Shown here in pieces: positions 1-8,682 of a stretch of DNA of 45,515 nucleotides. How positions within the stretch are numbered: the first letter of the stretch is position 1; each line of letters begins with the position of its first letter. Both the position numbers and the translations under genes were made by a program. Origin of the DNA: Marinobacterium sp. (GTDB taxonomy: Bacteria > Pseudomonadota > Gammaproteobacteria > Pseudomonadales > Balneatricaceae). The stretch spans positions 1 to 45,515 of the forward strand of contig JAOXSF010000194.1 of assembly GCA_025800125.1 (NCBI GenBank). Direction: 5' to 3'. Under the pieces are notes generated by a model. The model had not been told where the DNA came from. It made no database searches and was given only the letters and a program-made list of their open reading frames with translations.

Positions 1-21
1 CTGATACTGGATACAGATATG

Positions 22-47
22 AAAAAAGCACCCGCAGGTGCTTTTTT
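22..47. terminator. Bidirectional intrinsic terminator
   Basis: An 11-bp perfect stem (A6GCACC / GGTGCT6) around a 4-base loop, with an A-run on one side and a T-run on the other, so it can end transcription in both directions. It lies 17 bases past the stop codon of the minus-strand Yip1 gene and probably ends that transcript and whatever arrives from the left of the window. Confidence 0.85.
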
Positions 48-64
48 CTTCACGCTCAGGTCTG

Positions 65-670
65 TCAGCCAGCAATATAGCTTAGTGGTATCAATGTACT
101 CCACAGAATAACCGTGGTTGCAATCAGGCCCACCAACACACAGAGACCAACAGTCAGTACAGAGGTAGAGAACATAAACGCACGCTCTTCCGGTATCTGC
201 ATAATGATTGGTACTCCGACATAGAGCAGGTAGACGCTATAGCACAGTGCAACCAGACCAACAAATACGTTGAACCAGAGCACCGGATATAGTCCAGCCA
301 GACCCGACAGAAACAGTGGAGTAGCGGTAAAAGTCGTCAGCACCAGACACTCGTCCATGCTGACATTGCCGCCATAGGTTTTTTCCATCCAGTGAATACA
401 GCCGCCGATAAATCCAACTGCCACCCACATGGCAAAGTAGAAAGCGATCGCAGCCGGTATAGCACTGGAAACATCCAGTTTTACATATTCAGACCCAGCC
501 ACACTCCAGCCAATCTGAGTCGTTCCAATATAGAGTGACACTGCCGGTATGGCGGCCAGCAGGCTGATCTGAGCAAGAAAGATATGCCAAGTGGTGTAAC
601 GCTCTTTACGCAGCGCACCCCATTCAGCTTTGGGATGATAGAGCATCCCCATCATATGTTGCAGAAACAT
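65..670 (-). CDS. Yip1-family inner-membrane protein
   Basis: A 201-residue polytopic membrane protein with about five hydrophobic segments, at roughly residues 30-50, 70-92, 110-130, 132-155 and 170-192. The spacing of the segments and the short N-terminal amphipathic stretch with Tyr-His-Pro and Trp-Leu motifs fit the bacterial Yip1 domain family, whose function is unknown. The start is an ATG with an AGGGGGA ribosome site 8 bases upstream. It follows cyoE by 115 bases on the same strand and may be the last gene transcribed with the oxidase cluster or have its own promoter; a weak 6-bp hairpin (712-726) lies between them. In Pseudomonas a sco/senC gene is usually found at about this place, but none is present here. 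Family assignment is by fold pattern, not by a catalytic motif. Confidence 0.7.
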   Translation of the reverse strand: MFLQHMMGMLYHPKAEWGALRKERYTTWHIFLAQISLLAAIPAVSLYIGTTQIGWSVAGSEYVKLDVSSAIPAAIAFYFAMWVAVGFIGGCIHWMEKTYGGNVSMDECLVLTTFTATPLFLSGLAGLYPVLWFNVFVGLVALCYSVYLLYVGVPIIMQIPEERAFMFSTSVLTVGLCVLVGLIATTVILWSTLIPLSYIAG

Positions 671-785
671 CGCAGTTCCCCCTTCCGGTGACGCCGTCTC
701 CCTCCGGCATTACCAGAGATTCTGGTTAGTCATGTACTGCTTTCTCCATTTCCGTTCTGGAACTTAGATACCTGAAATACGTTTT

Positions 786-1718
786 CTATCCCTGCCAGGG
801 CAACAGATAGTGATCTGCCAGCAACACCGCAAACAGTAACATGATGTAGGTAATACTGTAGCGAAACAGCTGCATGGCAATTGTTTTATCACGACTGCGA
901 TAAACCCTGGCAGCCTCATACAGAAACCTCAGATTCAGTACCACAATTCCCACCAAGTAAACCAGCCCGCTCATACCAGTCAGAAATGGCAGAGCAGTGG
1001 TAGCCACCATCAGCAGGCTGTAGAGCACAATCTGCAGTCGGGTAAAGCGTTCACCATGAGTCACTGGCAGCATTGGCACCCCAGCTTTGCAGTATTCCTC
1101 TTTACGGGCCAGACAAAGTGCCCAGAAATGCGGCGGCGTCCAAGCGAAGATAATCAGCATCAGCAGCAGACCATTGGCATCCAGGCTACCACTGACCGCC
1201 GTCCACCCCAGCAGTGGCGGTGCAGCCCCGGCAACACCGCCAATCACAATATTCTGTGGCGTCGCATGTTTGAGCCAGACGGTATAAACCACTGCATAAC
1301 CGATCAGTGATGCCAGTGTCAGCCAGGCAGTCAGCGAATTGACCAGCACCACCAGCAAGCCGATGCCCGCCGTACCCAGCACCGCAGCAAATGTCAGTGC
1401 CTGAGCGCTGCTCAATGTACCTTTAGGTAGCGGGCGGTAGCGGGTGCGAGCCATCTTCTCGTCAAAGCGTCGATCCAGTACATGGTTCACGGCTGCTGCC
1501 GCACCAGCGGCCATACCGATACCCAGTAATCCGGCAATCATGACAACCACCGAAGGCAGACCCGGTGTCGCCAGACACATACCCACCAGTGCGGTCAGCA
1601 ACATCACCAGCACTACTTTGGGTTTGCACAGTTCCAGATAGGCTCGCCACTGCAATGCTCCCTGTATGATGGATGTTGCAGATAGAGATTCAGTTGAGAG
1701 TGATTCGCTCTGACGCAT
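786..1718 (-). CDS. cyoE: Protoheme IX farnesyltransferase (heme O synthase)
   Basis: Transfers a farnesyl group from farnesyl diphosphate to heme b, giving heme O, the precursor of heme A for the oxidase encoded upstream; it acts in the inner membrane. The 310-residue UbiA-family protein has the first Asp-rich motif as NHVLDRRFDEKMART and the second loop around WTPPHFWALCLARKEEY, plus about eight or nine membrane helices. I chose the ATG at 1718 because AGGAGGT lies 5 bases upstream; the frame is open for 43 more codons upstream, but those codons overlap ctaA and are not conserved in character. The start overlaps the end of ctaA by 29 bases, indicating translational coupling. Also called ctaB. 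Confidence 0.95.
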   Translation of the reverse strand: MRQSESLSTESLSATSIIQGALQWRAYLELCKPKVVLVMLLTALVGMCLATPGLPSVVVMIAGLLGIGMAAGAAAAVNHVLDRRFDEKMARTRYRPLPKGTLSSAQALTFAAVLGTAGIGLLVVLVNSLTAWLTLASLIGYAVVYTVWLKHATPQNIVIGGVAGAAPPLLGWTAVSGSLDANGLLLMLIIFAWTPPHFWALCLARKEEYCKAGVPMLPVTHGERFTRLQIVLYSLLMVATTALPFLTGMSGLVYLVGIVVLNLRFLYEAARVYRSRDKTIAMQLFRYSITYIMLLFAVLLADHYLLPWQG

Positions 1719-2754
1719 GTAGCACCTCCTGTGGACAGTCCGCACTTCGGTCATGGAGCCAGAGCAGACTGAGCAGCAACACCACCGCCCCGGCATGATG
1801 GGCGGTCGCCAATGCCAGCGGCAACGCCCAGATAATATTTGCAACACCCAGCAACACTTGTAGCAGGGTTGCGCTGACCACCAACCCCAGCCAGGGATAC
1901 AGTGGTTTCACCGCTTTCAGCCGCCAACACAACCACAGCAGCCAGGCCACAAGCACCACTGCCATCCAGCGGTGTACCACCTGAATGGCCGCTCGCGCTT
2001 CTATCGGTTTCAGACCACCTTCATAGTTGGGGCCAATCTCCACCGACAGATCAAAGCCCTGCTGATAATCGAGACCTATCTGCTGCTCGCTGTTGCATTG
2101 CAACCAGTCGGTGCAGGCCCAACCTGCGTAGTTGGCGCTGGTCCAACCACCCAGAGTCAGTTGCAGAAATAGCAACCCAATCGCGATCCGGATCAGGCCT
2201 GAAGACGTGGATCCATTACCCACTTTGGCCTGCTGTAGTCGCAACAGGCGGTGCCTGAATAGCACCAGCAAAGTCAGCGTGGTCAGCCCGCCCAGTAGAT
2301 GCAGGGTGACCACCTGTGGCAACAGTTTCAGGGTGACCGTCCACATGCCGAACAGTGCCTGCACCGTCACCAGTGCCAGTAACCCGAACGCCAGCTGTAC
2401 AGGTACGTCCCTGATCTGCTGTCGCTGACGCCAGCTACACCAGGCGATTGCCGCAATCAGTAATCCAAGTGAACCAGCTGCATAGCGATGGATCATCTCC
2501 AGCCAGCCTTTGGTCTGATCCAGCTGCCATTGCGGGTAGCGGGCCTGCGCCTGTGCCAGCGCCTCACTGCTGGCAGGCAGTACCAGCTCACCGTAGCAGC
2601 CAGGCCAGTCTGGACAACCCAGTCCGGCATCGTTCAACCGTGTCCAGCCACCAAGCAATACCACCACCAGCACCAGCATCAATGCCGCGTTGGCCAGCCT
2701 GATCAAACGTTGCAGGGCATGATTATCAGACGGTGCCGTTATGCTGTTTGCCAT
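1690..2754 (-). CDS. ctaA: Heme A synthase (COX15/CtaA)
   Basis: Oxidises the C8 methyl of heme O to the formyl group of heme A in the inner membrane. The 354-residue protein has eight predicted helices in two four-helix halves. Conserved His residues stand in MIHRYAAG and VVHRWMAV, and others in the paired helices bind heme. Two Cys pairs follow helices 1 and 5: GLGCPDWPGCYG and GWACTDWLQCNS, the regulatory or heme-transfer cysteines known in this family. The start is an ATG with GGAGG 7 bases upstream. It sits between a small membrane-anchored protein gene and cyoE, with which it overlaps, so heme B to O to A conversion is encoded as one unit. Confidence 0.95.
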   Translation of the reverse strand: MANSITAPSDNHALQRLIRLANAALMLVLVVVLLGGWTRLNDAGLGCPDWPGCYGELVLPASSEALAQAQARYPQWQLDQTKGWLEMIHRYAAGSLGLLIAAIAWCSWRQRQQIRDVPVQLAFGLLALVTVQALFGMWTVTLKLLPQVVTLHLLGGLTTLTLLVLFRHRLLRLQQAKVGNGSTSSGLIRIAIGLLFLQLTLGGWTSANYAGWACTDWLQCNSEQQIGLDYQQGFDLSVEIGPNYEGGLKPIEARAAIQVVHRWMAVVLVAWLLWLCWRLKAVKPLYPWLGLVVSATLLQVLLGVANIIWALPLALATAHHAGAVVLLLSLLWLHDRSADCPQEVLHASERITLN

Positions 2755-2785
2755 CGGATATCCTCCGGTTGTTCACTGATCGGGA

Positions 2786-3319
2786 TTAGCCGATACGGGA
2801 TACCTTCAACAGGCGACGCAGATCTTTCAGCAGATCCTGTGGGGGCTGTTCCAGTCGGTAGCGTAAAACCAGGTTGCCGTGGGGGTCTGCCAGCCAGATG
2901 CCTGCCCCTTGCTGTTCCAGCTGCTGACGAGCGCTTTCCTCTGTACGCGCACCCTCAAGGGAGAGCCATTGCACCCGCTGTTGGTTTTTACCTAACGCAC
3001 GATGTAGCTGTACCAGCTGTGTCTGCCACCAGGCACAACGCTCTGTGCAATGCTGTGGCACCGCCAGTACGATCTGCCACAGCCCGGTTGCCGCCAGAGG
3101 ATTACCCTGGCCATCTTTAACTGCCCACTGTTCAAGAGTCTGGCCAGTCTGCAGCAACTCCCCTTTCTGACTGCCCTGGCCGGACCAAAGCCCACTATCA
3201 CTGGCAGCGGAAAAATACAGGAACATCGCCAGCAGCAGCGGGCCGCCACCCACTAGCCAGATCATCCAGAAGGTCATACGGTTCAGAGGGGCACGGCCTG
3301 TCACAGCTTTACTCATCAT
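2786..3319 (-). CDS. Single-span protein of the cytochrome oxidase cluster, function unknown
   Basis: A 177-residue protein with one N-terminal membrane helix (about residues 15-37) and a periplasmic domain. The domain holds LAVPQHCTERCAWWQTQ, with two Cys three residues apart (CxxxC), and a later WLADPHGNLVLRY stretch. The overall pattern (helix, CxxxC, DPxGN) recalls the thioredoxin-like Sco fold, whose copper motif is also CxxxC, so it may replace the missing sco gene in copper delivery to subunit II; this is inference. In Pseudomonas a short uncharacterised gene stands in the same place between SURF1 and ctaA. Start: ATG at 3319 with AGGAG 7 bases upstream; a TTG 54 bases further up is possible but has no better site. 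Confidence 0.7.
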   Translation of the reverse strand: MMSKAVTGRAPLNRMTFWMIWLVGGGPLLLAMFLYFSAASDSGLWSGQGSQKGELLQTGQTLEQWAVKDGQGNPLAATGLWQIVLAVPQHCTERCAWWQTQLVQLHRALGKNQQRVQWLSLEGARTEESARQQLEQQGAGIWLADPHGNLVLRYRLEQPPQDLLKDLRRLLKVSRIG

Positions 3320-3374
3320 CCAGCTCTCCTGTTCAACATTGCCTGCACATCTATCAGGCTTTCCATTTATCAAA

Positions 3375-4193
3375 TCAGTTCAGGTCTGTTGGCAATTTTT
3401 CTTTATCGGTTTTCACCACATGGGCCAGCCAGAAAGTCAGCAGCAGCCAAACAAAAGCCAGCGCAAACCACTGCACCGCATAACCCAGATGACGCTTAGC
3501 AGGCATAACCACCGGTTGCCAGTCCGACGGCTGACCGCTAAGCAGTTCGATGTCTGGCCGCAGCAACCAGGGTGAAACCGGTTGCCCCAGTGCGGCTTCT
3601 ATCGCTGTCAGGTCCAGCTGCTGTATGCGCCAGGGCCAGCGACCATGCCAACGATCTTCTGCCAGCTGCAGACCCGGTTCGGGCCGATCAAGGCGACCAC
3701 TCAGCGCCAGCTGACCAGGCGGTAACGCCACCTCAGGCAATTGACTGCGATCATCACCCGCCGCAACCCAGCCCAGACTGACCAGCAATGCAGGCTGCTG
3801 CCCAGTTGCCAAATGCTGTTCGGTTGCCAAAGTCAGCCCAATCACCTCATACCCGGCCACACCTTCACGTACCCGGTTATCCAGTAGCAGCCAGCGTTGC
3901 GGGTCGAACCTGGCGTTCAGTTCAACCCGGTCGAAGCGTTGCAGCCCTTCACTGCCGAAGGGGCGCACGCGATCAGATTGCTGCCACTGCAACTGCAGCA
4001 GGCTTTTCTGGTTATGGCGTTCCAGCTGCCAGAACCCCAGTGCCAGCAGCAATGCAATGATCAGCACCGCCTGCAGCCAGATCATCAGGTTGGTCAGAAC
4101 AACCTTGAACAGCGTGCCAGAGCGGTCTTTACTCAGAGCATCATCAGCGCCAGGCGCTGGTGTCCGGTCATCCTGCTGATGGAGCGCTGCCAT
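3375..4193 (-). CDS. SURF1-family cytochrome oxidase assembly protein
   Basis: A 272-residue SURF1/Shy1 protein that helps insert heme a into oxidase subunit I. It has the family topology: an N-terminal helix (about residues 32-55, ending in LGFWQLERHNQK, matching the conserved LGxWQxxR motif), a large periplasmic domain with DNRVREGVAGYEV (the conserved NR...GY motif), and a C-terminal helix near residues 238-258 preceded by HLGYAVQWFALA, the family YxxQWF signature. Start is the ATG at 4193 with AGGAG 7 bases upstream. This ATG shares the bases CATG with the start of the divergent DUF2909 gene. A 55-base gap separates it from the next gene downstream. Confidence 0.92.
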   Translation of the reverse strand: MAALHQQDDRTPAPGADDALSKDRSGTLFKVVLTNLMIWLQAVLIIALLLALGFWQLERHNQKSLLQLQWQQSDRVRPFGSEGLQRFDRVELNARFDPQRWLLLDNRVREGVAGYEVIGLTLATEQHLATGQQPALLVSLGWVAAGDDRSQLPEVALPPGQLALSGRLDRPEPGLQLAEDRWHGRWPWRIQQLDLTAIEAALGQPVSPWLLRPDIELLSGQPSDWQPVVMPAKRHLGYAVQWFALAFVWLLLTFWLAHVVKTDKEKLPTDLN

Positions 4194-4407
4194 GATCAAA
4201 CTCCTGTTACTTGTGCTGTTTCTCGGGGCTGTTATCAGCCTGTTCAGTGGTCTCTTTTTTCTGATCCGCGACCGGGGCCAATCGTTCCGTCTGGTTAATT
4301 CTCTCTACCTTCGGGTCGGCTTCTGTGTGGCTCTGCTGCTGATACTGGTATGGGGTTTCTACAGTGGCGAACTGGGCAGCAGCGCCCCCTGGCTACAGTC
4401 TCGATAA
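4192..4407 (+). CDS. DUF2909 twin-transmembrane small protein
   Basis: A 71-residue protein made of two membrane helices (about residues 2-25 and 41-60) joined by a short basic loop with IRDRGQSFR. Size, topology and place in a cytochrome oxidase cluster match DUF2909, a family of unknown role found next to cox genes in many gammaproteobacteria. It lies on the strand opposite to all its neighbours: its start overlaps the SURF1 start and its end faces the end of coxC, 40 bases away. GGAG lies 8 bases before the ATG. Transcription of the cox genes would therefore read it antisense, unless the SURF1 half has its own promoter. Confidence 0.85.
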   Translation: MIKLLLLVLFLGAVISLFSGLFFLIRDRGQSFRLVNSLYLRVGFCVALLLILVWGFYSGELGSSAPWLQSR

Positions 4408-4447
4408 GCTACATCTCGTCAAACTACAGCCTCGTTAATCGGGCTGA

Positions 4448-5329
4448 TCAGAATACGTAGACAAAGATAAACAGCCCGATCCACACCACATCAACGAAGT
4501 GCCAGTACCAGGCGGTGGCTTCAAAGCCAAAATGATGCTTCGGTGAAAAATGACCGCTCAGCACCCGCAACCAGATAATGATCAGCATCAGCGTGCCCAG
4601 GGTGACATGCAGGCCATGGAAACCGGTCAGCATAAAGAAGGTGGCACCGTAGATACCGGAGTTAAGTGTCAGCCCCAGTTCCTGATAGGCCTCTACATAC
4701 TCACTGAGCTGAAACAGCAGGAACACCACACCCAGCAAGATGGTGGTGCCCAGCCAGAGAATGGTGCGAGGGCGGTTATCCAGTTTCAGGGCGTGGTGGG
4801 CAAAGGTCAGGGTAAAGCTGGAGGTCACCAGAATCGCGGTATTGAGCAACGGCAGATGCCAGGGGTTGATCACCCCGTCAGAGCCAGGAAACTGCTTCAT
4901 ATCAGGCGTCGTCAGAAGCGGCCACTGCGCTTCAAAGCCGGGCCAGAGCAGCTGGCTGACACCTTTCTCGCCCTCCCCGCCCAGCCAGGGCACCGCCAGC
5001 GTACGGACATAGAACAGCGCGCCGAAAAAGGCGGCGAAAAACATGATTTCGGAAAAAATAAACCAGCTCATGCCCCAGCGGAATGAGCGATCCATCTGGG
5101 CGTTATAGAGCCCACCACGACTTTCCGAAATCACATTGCCAAACCAGCCGATCAGAATCATCGCCATGCAGAATGTCCCGGCCAGCAACAGACTCAGCCC
5201 CAGCCCGCCACCCTGGTCTGCCAGCCCGTTAATCAGGTGGGCAGCACCGTACGCCATCAGGAACAGCGCAACGGAGGCGTAGATCGGCCAGCGACTCTGC
5301 GCCGGTACATAGTAGGCACTCTGACTCAT
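4448..5329 (-). CDS. coxC: Cytochrome c oxidase subunit III
   Basis: Seven-helix subunit III of an aa3-type oxidase, 293 residues, in the inner membrane. Family signatures are RWGMSWFIFSEIMFFAAFFG, containing the conserved helix-3 Glu, and the C-terminal HFGFEATAWYWHFVDVVW with its invariant His and Trp. A long loop between helices 3 and 4 (about residues 115-155) is usual for the proteobacterial form. The subunit stabilises the active site and proton uptake to subunit I. The start is an ATG preceded by AGGG at 8 bases. It follows ctaG by 30 bases in the same operon; its 3' end is convergent with the DUF2909 gene. Confidence 0.95.
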   Translation of the reverse strand: MSQSAYYVPAQSRWPIYASVALFLMAYGAAHLINGLADQGGGLGLSLLLAGTFCMAMILIGWFGNVISESRGGLYNAQMDRSFRWGMSWFIFSEIMFFAAFFGALFYVRTLAVPWLGGEGEKGVSQLLWPGFEAQWPLLTTPDMKQFPGSDGVINPWHLPLLNTAILVTSSFTLTFAHHALKLDNRPRTILWLGTTILLGVVFLLFQLSEYVEAYQELGLTLNSGIYGATFFMLTGFHGLHVTLGTLMLIIIWLRVLSGHFSPKHHFGFEATAWYWHFVDVVWIGLFIFVYVF

Positions 5330-5359
5330 GATTCAGCCCTCATGGTTGGGGTTTACGGG

Positions 5360-5962
5360 TTATAGCACCACCCGCCGTTTTGCCTGTTCCAGATTCAACG
5401 CCGTACGTTGCGCCGGGGTTATATCAAACAGGGTGTAAGACAGGGTGATGGTGTGAATATGGGCAGGCAATGCCGGGTCAACCACAAACAGCAATGGCAT
5501 CTGGCGGGATTCCTGCGCCTGCAGCGGTTGCTGCTCAAAGCAGAAGCAATTGATCTTGTGCAGATACTGCGCTGCCTCTGCCGGAGACACTGACGGCACC
5601 GCCTGACCCAGCATCCAGCGGCCAGTCGGGTTGTGCACATGATAGGCTGTCAGCTGATCTTCACCGGGATGCACCACCAGCTCGTTACGTTCAGCGTGGA
5701 ACCGCCAGGGCATGGTTTCGTTATTTACCGCAATCATCTGCACCCGTACCGTTCGGGCCTGATCAACGGTCAGCGTCACCGGCCCGGTGCGGGTGACCTT
5801 GCCATTCAGGCCGGTAACTTCACAGAACACGTCATACAGCGGCACCAGCGCAAAGCCGAAGCCAAACATCAGTACCGAAGCCAGCACCAGCTGATAGACG
5901 GTTTTTCGATGGGCACCTCCGTTGTGGCGTTTTATTTCCTGATCAGGATCATGCGGTTTCAT
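5360..5962 (-). CDS. ctaG: Cytochrome c oxidase assembly protein CtaG/Cox11
   Basis: Delivers copper to the CuB site of subunit I. The 200-residue protein has one N-terminal helix (about residues 22-43) followed by the family signature LVPLYDVFCEVTGLNG, with a membrane-proximal Cys. The periplasmic beta domain contains HKINCFCFEQQ, the CFCF copper-binding motif essential in Cox11. The ATG lies 9 bases after the ctaD stop codon with a G-rich ribosome site, so the two are translated from one transcript. Length and motif content are complete. Confidence 0.95.
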   Translation of the reverse strand: MKPHDPDQEIKRHNGGAHRKTVYQLVLASVLMFGFGFALVPLYDVFCEVTGLNGKVTRTGPVTLTVDQARTVRVQMIAVNNETMPWRFHAERNELVVHPGEDQLTAYHVHNPTGRWMLGQAVPSVSPAEAAQYLHKINCFCFEQQPLQAQESRQMPLLFVVDPALPAHIHTITLSYTLFDITPAQRTALNLEQAKRRVVL

Positions 5963-5971
5963 GACGCCCCC

Positions 5972-7558
5972 CTATTTAACTTCAGGTGGCTCTGCAAAAG
6001 TGTGATAGGGCGCGGGTGATGGCACGGTCCACTCCAGCCCCTGAGGCTGGTCCCAGACCTGCGCCGGCGCTCTGTCCCCACCGCGAATGGTTTTGATCAC
6101 CAACACCAGGAATATCAGCTGCGAGAAGCCGAAGATAAAGGCACCGATGGAAGCCACCATATTGAAGTCTGCAAACTGCAGTGCGTAATCAGGGATACGG
6201 CGTGGCATTCCCGCCAGACCAATAAAATGCATCGGAAAGAAGGTGAGATTGACGCCAATAAAGCTGCACCAGAAATGCCACTTGCCCAGCGTCTCGTTGT
6301 AATAATTGCCCGTCCATTTCGGCAACCAGTAGTAAACCCCGGCCATAATGGCGAACACCGCCCCTGGCACCAGCACATAGTGGAAGTGCGCCACTACAAA
6401 GTAGGTGTCGTGGTACTGGAAGTCTGCTGGCGCAATCGCCAGCATCAGGCCGGAGAAACCACCGATAGTAAACAGCACCACAAAAGCCAGCGAAAACAGC
6501 ATCGGCGTCTCAAAGGTCATCGAGCCGCGAAACATGGTGGCGATCCAGTTGAACACCTTCACCCCGGTCGGCACTGCGATCAGCATGGTGGCGAACATAA
6601 AGAAGATCTCACCCATCAGCGGCAGGCCAACGGTGAACATATGGTGCGCCCAGACAATAAAGGACAGAAAGGCGATGGACGCGGTGGCATACACCATGGA
6701 GGCGTAGCCAAACAACCGCTTGCGGGCAAAGGTGGGGATGATCTCGCTGACAATACCAAAAGCCGGCAGGATCATGATGTACACCTCGGGGTGGCCAAAA
6801 AACCAGAAGATATGCTGGAACAGCACCGGGTCACCGCCACCGGCGGCATTAAAGAAGCTGGTGCCGAAGTGAATATCCATCAGCATCATGGTGACCACAC
6901 CGGCCAGTACCGGCATCACCGCAATCAGCAGAAAAGCCGTGATCAGCCAGGTCCAGACAAACAGTGGCAGTTTCATCATGGTCATGCCGGGGGCACGCAT
7001 ATTGAGGATGGTGGCGATAACATTGATCGCCCCCATGATCGAGCTGATCCCCATCATATGCACGGCAAAGATAAAGAAGGTCACGCTGGGCGGTGCATAG
7101 GTGGTCGAAAGCGGTGCGTAGAAGGTCCAGCCGAAATTCGGCCCGCCACCTTCCATAAACAGCGTGCTGATCATCATGGCGAAGGCGAACGGCAGAATCC
7201 AGAAGCTCCAGTTGTTCATCCGTGGCAACGCCATATCCGGCGCGCCCACCATCAACGGCAGCATCCAGTTGGCCAGCCCGACAAAGGCTGGCATTACCGC
7301 ACCGAATACCATGATCAGCCCGTGCATGGTGGTCATCTGGTTAAAAAAGTCGGGCTGGATCAGCTGCAGTCCCGGTTGAAACAGCTCAGCACGGATCATC
7401 AGCGCCATACAGCCGCCGGTCAGGAACATCAGAAAGCTGAACCAGAGATACAGCGTACCAATATCTTTATGGTTGGTGGTGAAGAACCAGCGGCTCAGCC
7501 CTCGGGCCGGGCCATGTTCGGTATGCTCGCACTCCACATTACGGGTCAGCGTATTCAT
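5972..7558 (-). CDS. ctaD: Cytochrome c oxidase subunit I
   Basis: Catalytic subunit of the heme-copper oxidase: reduces O2 to water and pumps protons. 528 residues with 12 predicted helices. Visible ligands are the first heme a His in TTMHGLIMVFG, the CuB/Tyr crosslink pair in GHPEVYIMILP (His256, Tyr260), the His-His of WAHHMFTVG, and the heme a3 and heme a His in HDTYFVVAHFHY. Glu258 in HPEVY and the Asp of APDMALPRMNN mark the D channel, and the Lys of PTGVKVFNW the K channel, so this is an A1-type enzyme. The start overlaps the coxB stop as ATGA. Also named coxA. Confidence 0.97.
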   Translation of the reverse strand: MNTLTRNVECEHTEHGPARGLSRWFFTTNHKDIGTLYLWFSFLMFLTGGCMALMIRAELFQPGLQLIQPDFFNQMTTMHGLIMVFGAVMPAFVGLANWMLPLMVGAPDMALPRMNNWSFWILPFAFAMMISTLFMEGGGPNFGWTFYAPLSTTYAPPSVTFFIFAVHMMGISSIMGAINVIATILNMRAPGMTMMKLPLFVWTWLITAFLLIAVMPVLAGVVTMMLMDIHFGTSFFNAAGGGDPVLFQHIFWFFGHPEVYIMILPAFGIVSEIIPTFARKRLFGYASMVYATASIAFLSFIVWAHHMFTVGLPLMGEIFFMFATMLIAVPTGVKVFNWIATMFRGSMTFETPMLFSLAFVVLFTIGGFSGLMLAIAPADFQYHDTYFVVAHFHYVLVPGAVFAIMAGVYYWLPKWTGNYYNETLGKWHFWCSFIGVNLTFFPMHFIGLAGMPRRIPDYALQFADFNMVASIGAFIFGFSQLIFLVLVIKTIRGGDRAPAQVWDQPQGLEWTVPSPAPYHTFAEPPEVK

Positions 7559-8682
7559 CCTTCAGCCCCTCCATCGATCATCTTCTGGATAGTGGCAGGC
7601 TCAACCTTGTCGCCAACATTGTTACCCCAGGCGTTGCGCTCCCAGGTAATAACAGCAGCCAGATCAACTGCGCTGAGCTGATCCCGATAAGCCTGCATGG
7701 CAGTACCGCTTTTACCGTTCAGCACGATATCGATATGAGCGTTGATATCACCCAGCGCAATCGGGCTGTCTTTCAATGCCGGGAAGACATTGGCCAGCCC
7801 CATACCATTCACCTGGTGACAGGCGGCGCAGGCCGTTTTGTAGACCTCTTCGCCCCGTGTCATCAACTGCTCCATCGACATGCTCTGACTGGCAGCGGCT
7901 TTGACTGCCAGCTGTTTCGCTCTGGTCTGCGCCAGCCACTGCTCGTACTCCTGCTGAGGTTTGACTACCACCACAATGGGCATAAAGCCATGGTCCTTGC
8001 CGCACAGTTCAGCGCACTGGCCGCGATAGACACCAGGCTCCGGTACATTAGTCCAGGCTTCGTTAATAAAACCAGGGATAGCATCTTTTTTGACAGCAAA
8101 ATCCGGTACCCACCAGCTGTGGATAACATCCGCCGCGGTCACCAGAAAACGCACCTTTTTCCCGGCGGGGATAACCAGCGGGTTATCCACTTCCAGCAGG
8201 TAGTGACGGCCCTTGCGCTGTTTATTTTCGATCTCTTCCCGTGGCGTACTCATACTGGAGAAGAAATCGATATCCTCACCCAGGTACTGATAGCGCCATT
8301 TCCACTGATAACCGGTGATCTGAATATCAACCTCCGCCTCGCTGGCGTCATACATCTTGACCAGCGTCGCCGTCGCAGGCACTGCCATACCGATCAGAAT
8401 GACAAAGGGGATCAGCGTCCAGATCACTTCAACCAGGGTGTTTTCATGGAAATGGTGGGCACGGGCACCGCGGGATTTACGGTGGTGGAAGATCGACCAG
8501 AACATCACACCAAACACCACCACGGCGATGGCAACGCAGATCCAGAAGATCAGCATATGGAGGTCGAATACCGCGTGGCTGATCTCGGTGACGCCACGGG
8601 GCATATTGAGTTGCCAGTCCGCACGAGCAGAACCGGCGCTGCAGGCGAACGCCAGCAGCAGAAGCTGTGCTATTACTCTCAT
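7555..8682 (-). CDS. coxB: Cytochrome c oxidase subunit II with fused cytochrome c domain
   Basis: Accepts electrons through CuA and passes them to subunit I. 375 residues: a signal peptide (cleavage near SARA-DW), two helices (about residues 40-62 and 83-105), a cupredoxin CuA domain with CAELCGKDHGFMP (Cys223, Cys227, plus His and Met ligands), and a C-terminal class I cytochrome c domain with CAACH at 285-289 and a likely Met ligand in GTAMQAY. The fused heme makes it caa3-like, so an attached cytochrome may donate directly to CuA. I chose the ATG at 8682 because a GGGAGAGG site precedes it and a signal peptide follows; the frame continues for 9 codons upstream. First gene of the oxidase operon. 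Confidence 0.95.
   Translation of the reverse strand: MRVIAQLLLLAFACSAGSARADWQLNMPRGVTEISHAVFDLHMLIFWICVAIAVVVFGVMFWSIFHHRKSRGARAHHFHENTLVEVIWTLIPFVILIGMAVPATATLVKMYDASEAEVDIQITGYQWKWRYQYLGEDIDFFSSMSTPREEIENKQRKGRHYLLEVDNPLVIPAGKKVRFLVTAADVIHSWWVPDFAVKKDAIPGFINEAWTNVPEPGVYRGQCAELCGKDHGFMPIVVVVKPQQEYEQWLAQTRAKQLAVKAAASQSMSMEQLMTRGEEVYKTACAACHQVNGMGLANVFPALKDSPIALGDINAHIDIVLNGKSGTAMQAYRDQLSAVDLAAVITWERNAWGNNVGDKVEPATIQKMIDGGAEG

Noticed and set aside
6227-7681. 484-codon open frame antisense to ctaD
   Set aside because: Shadow of strongly biased codons in ctaD: His/Gln/Gly-rich, no domain, no ribosome site.
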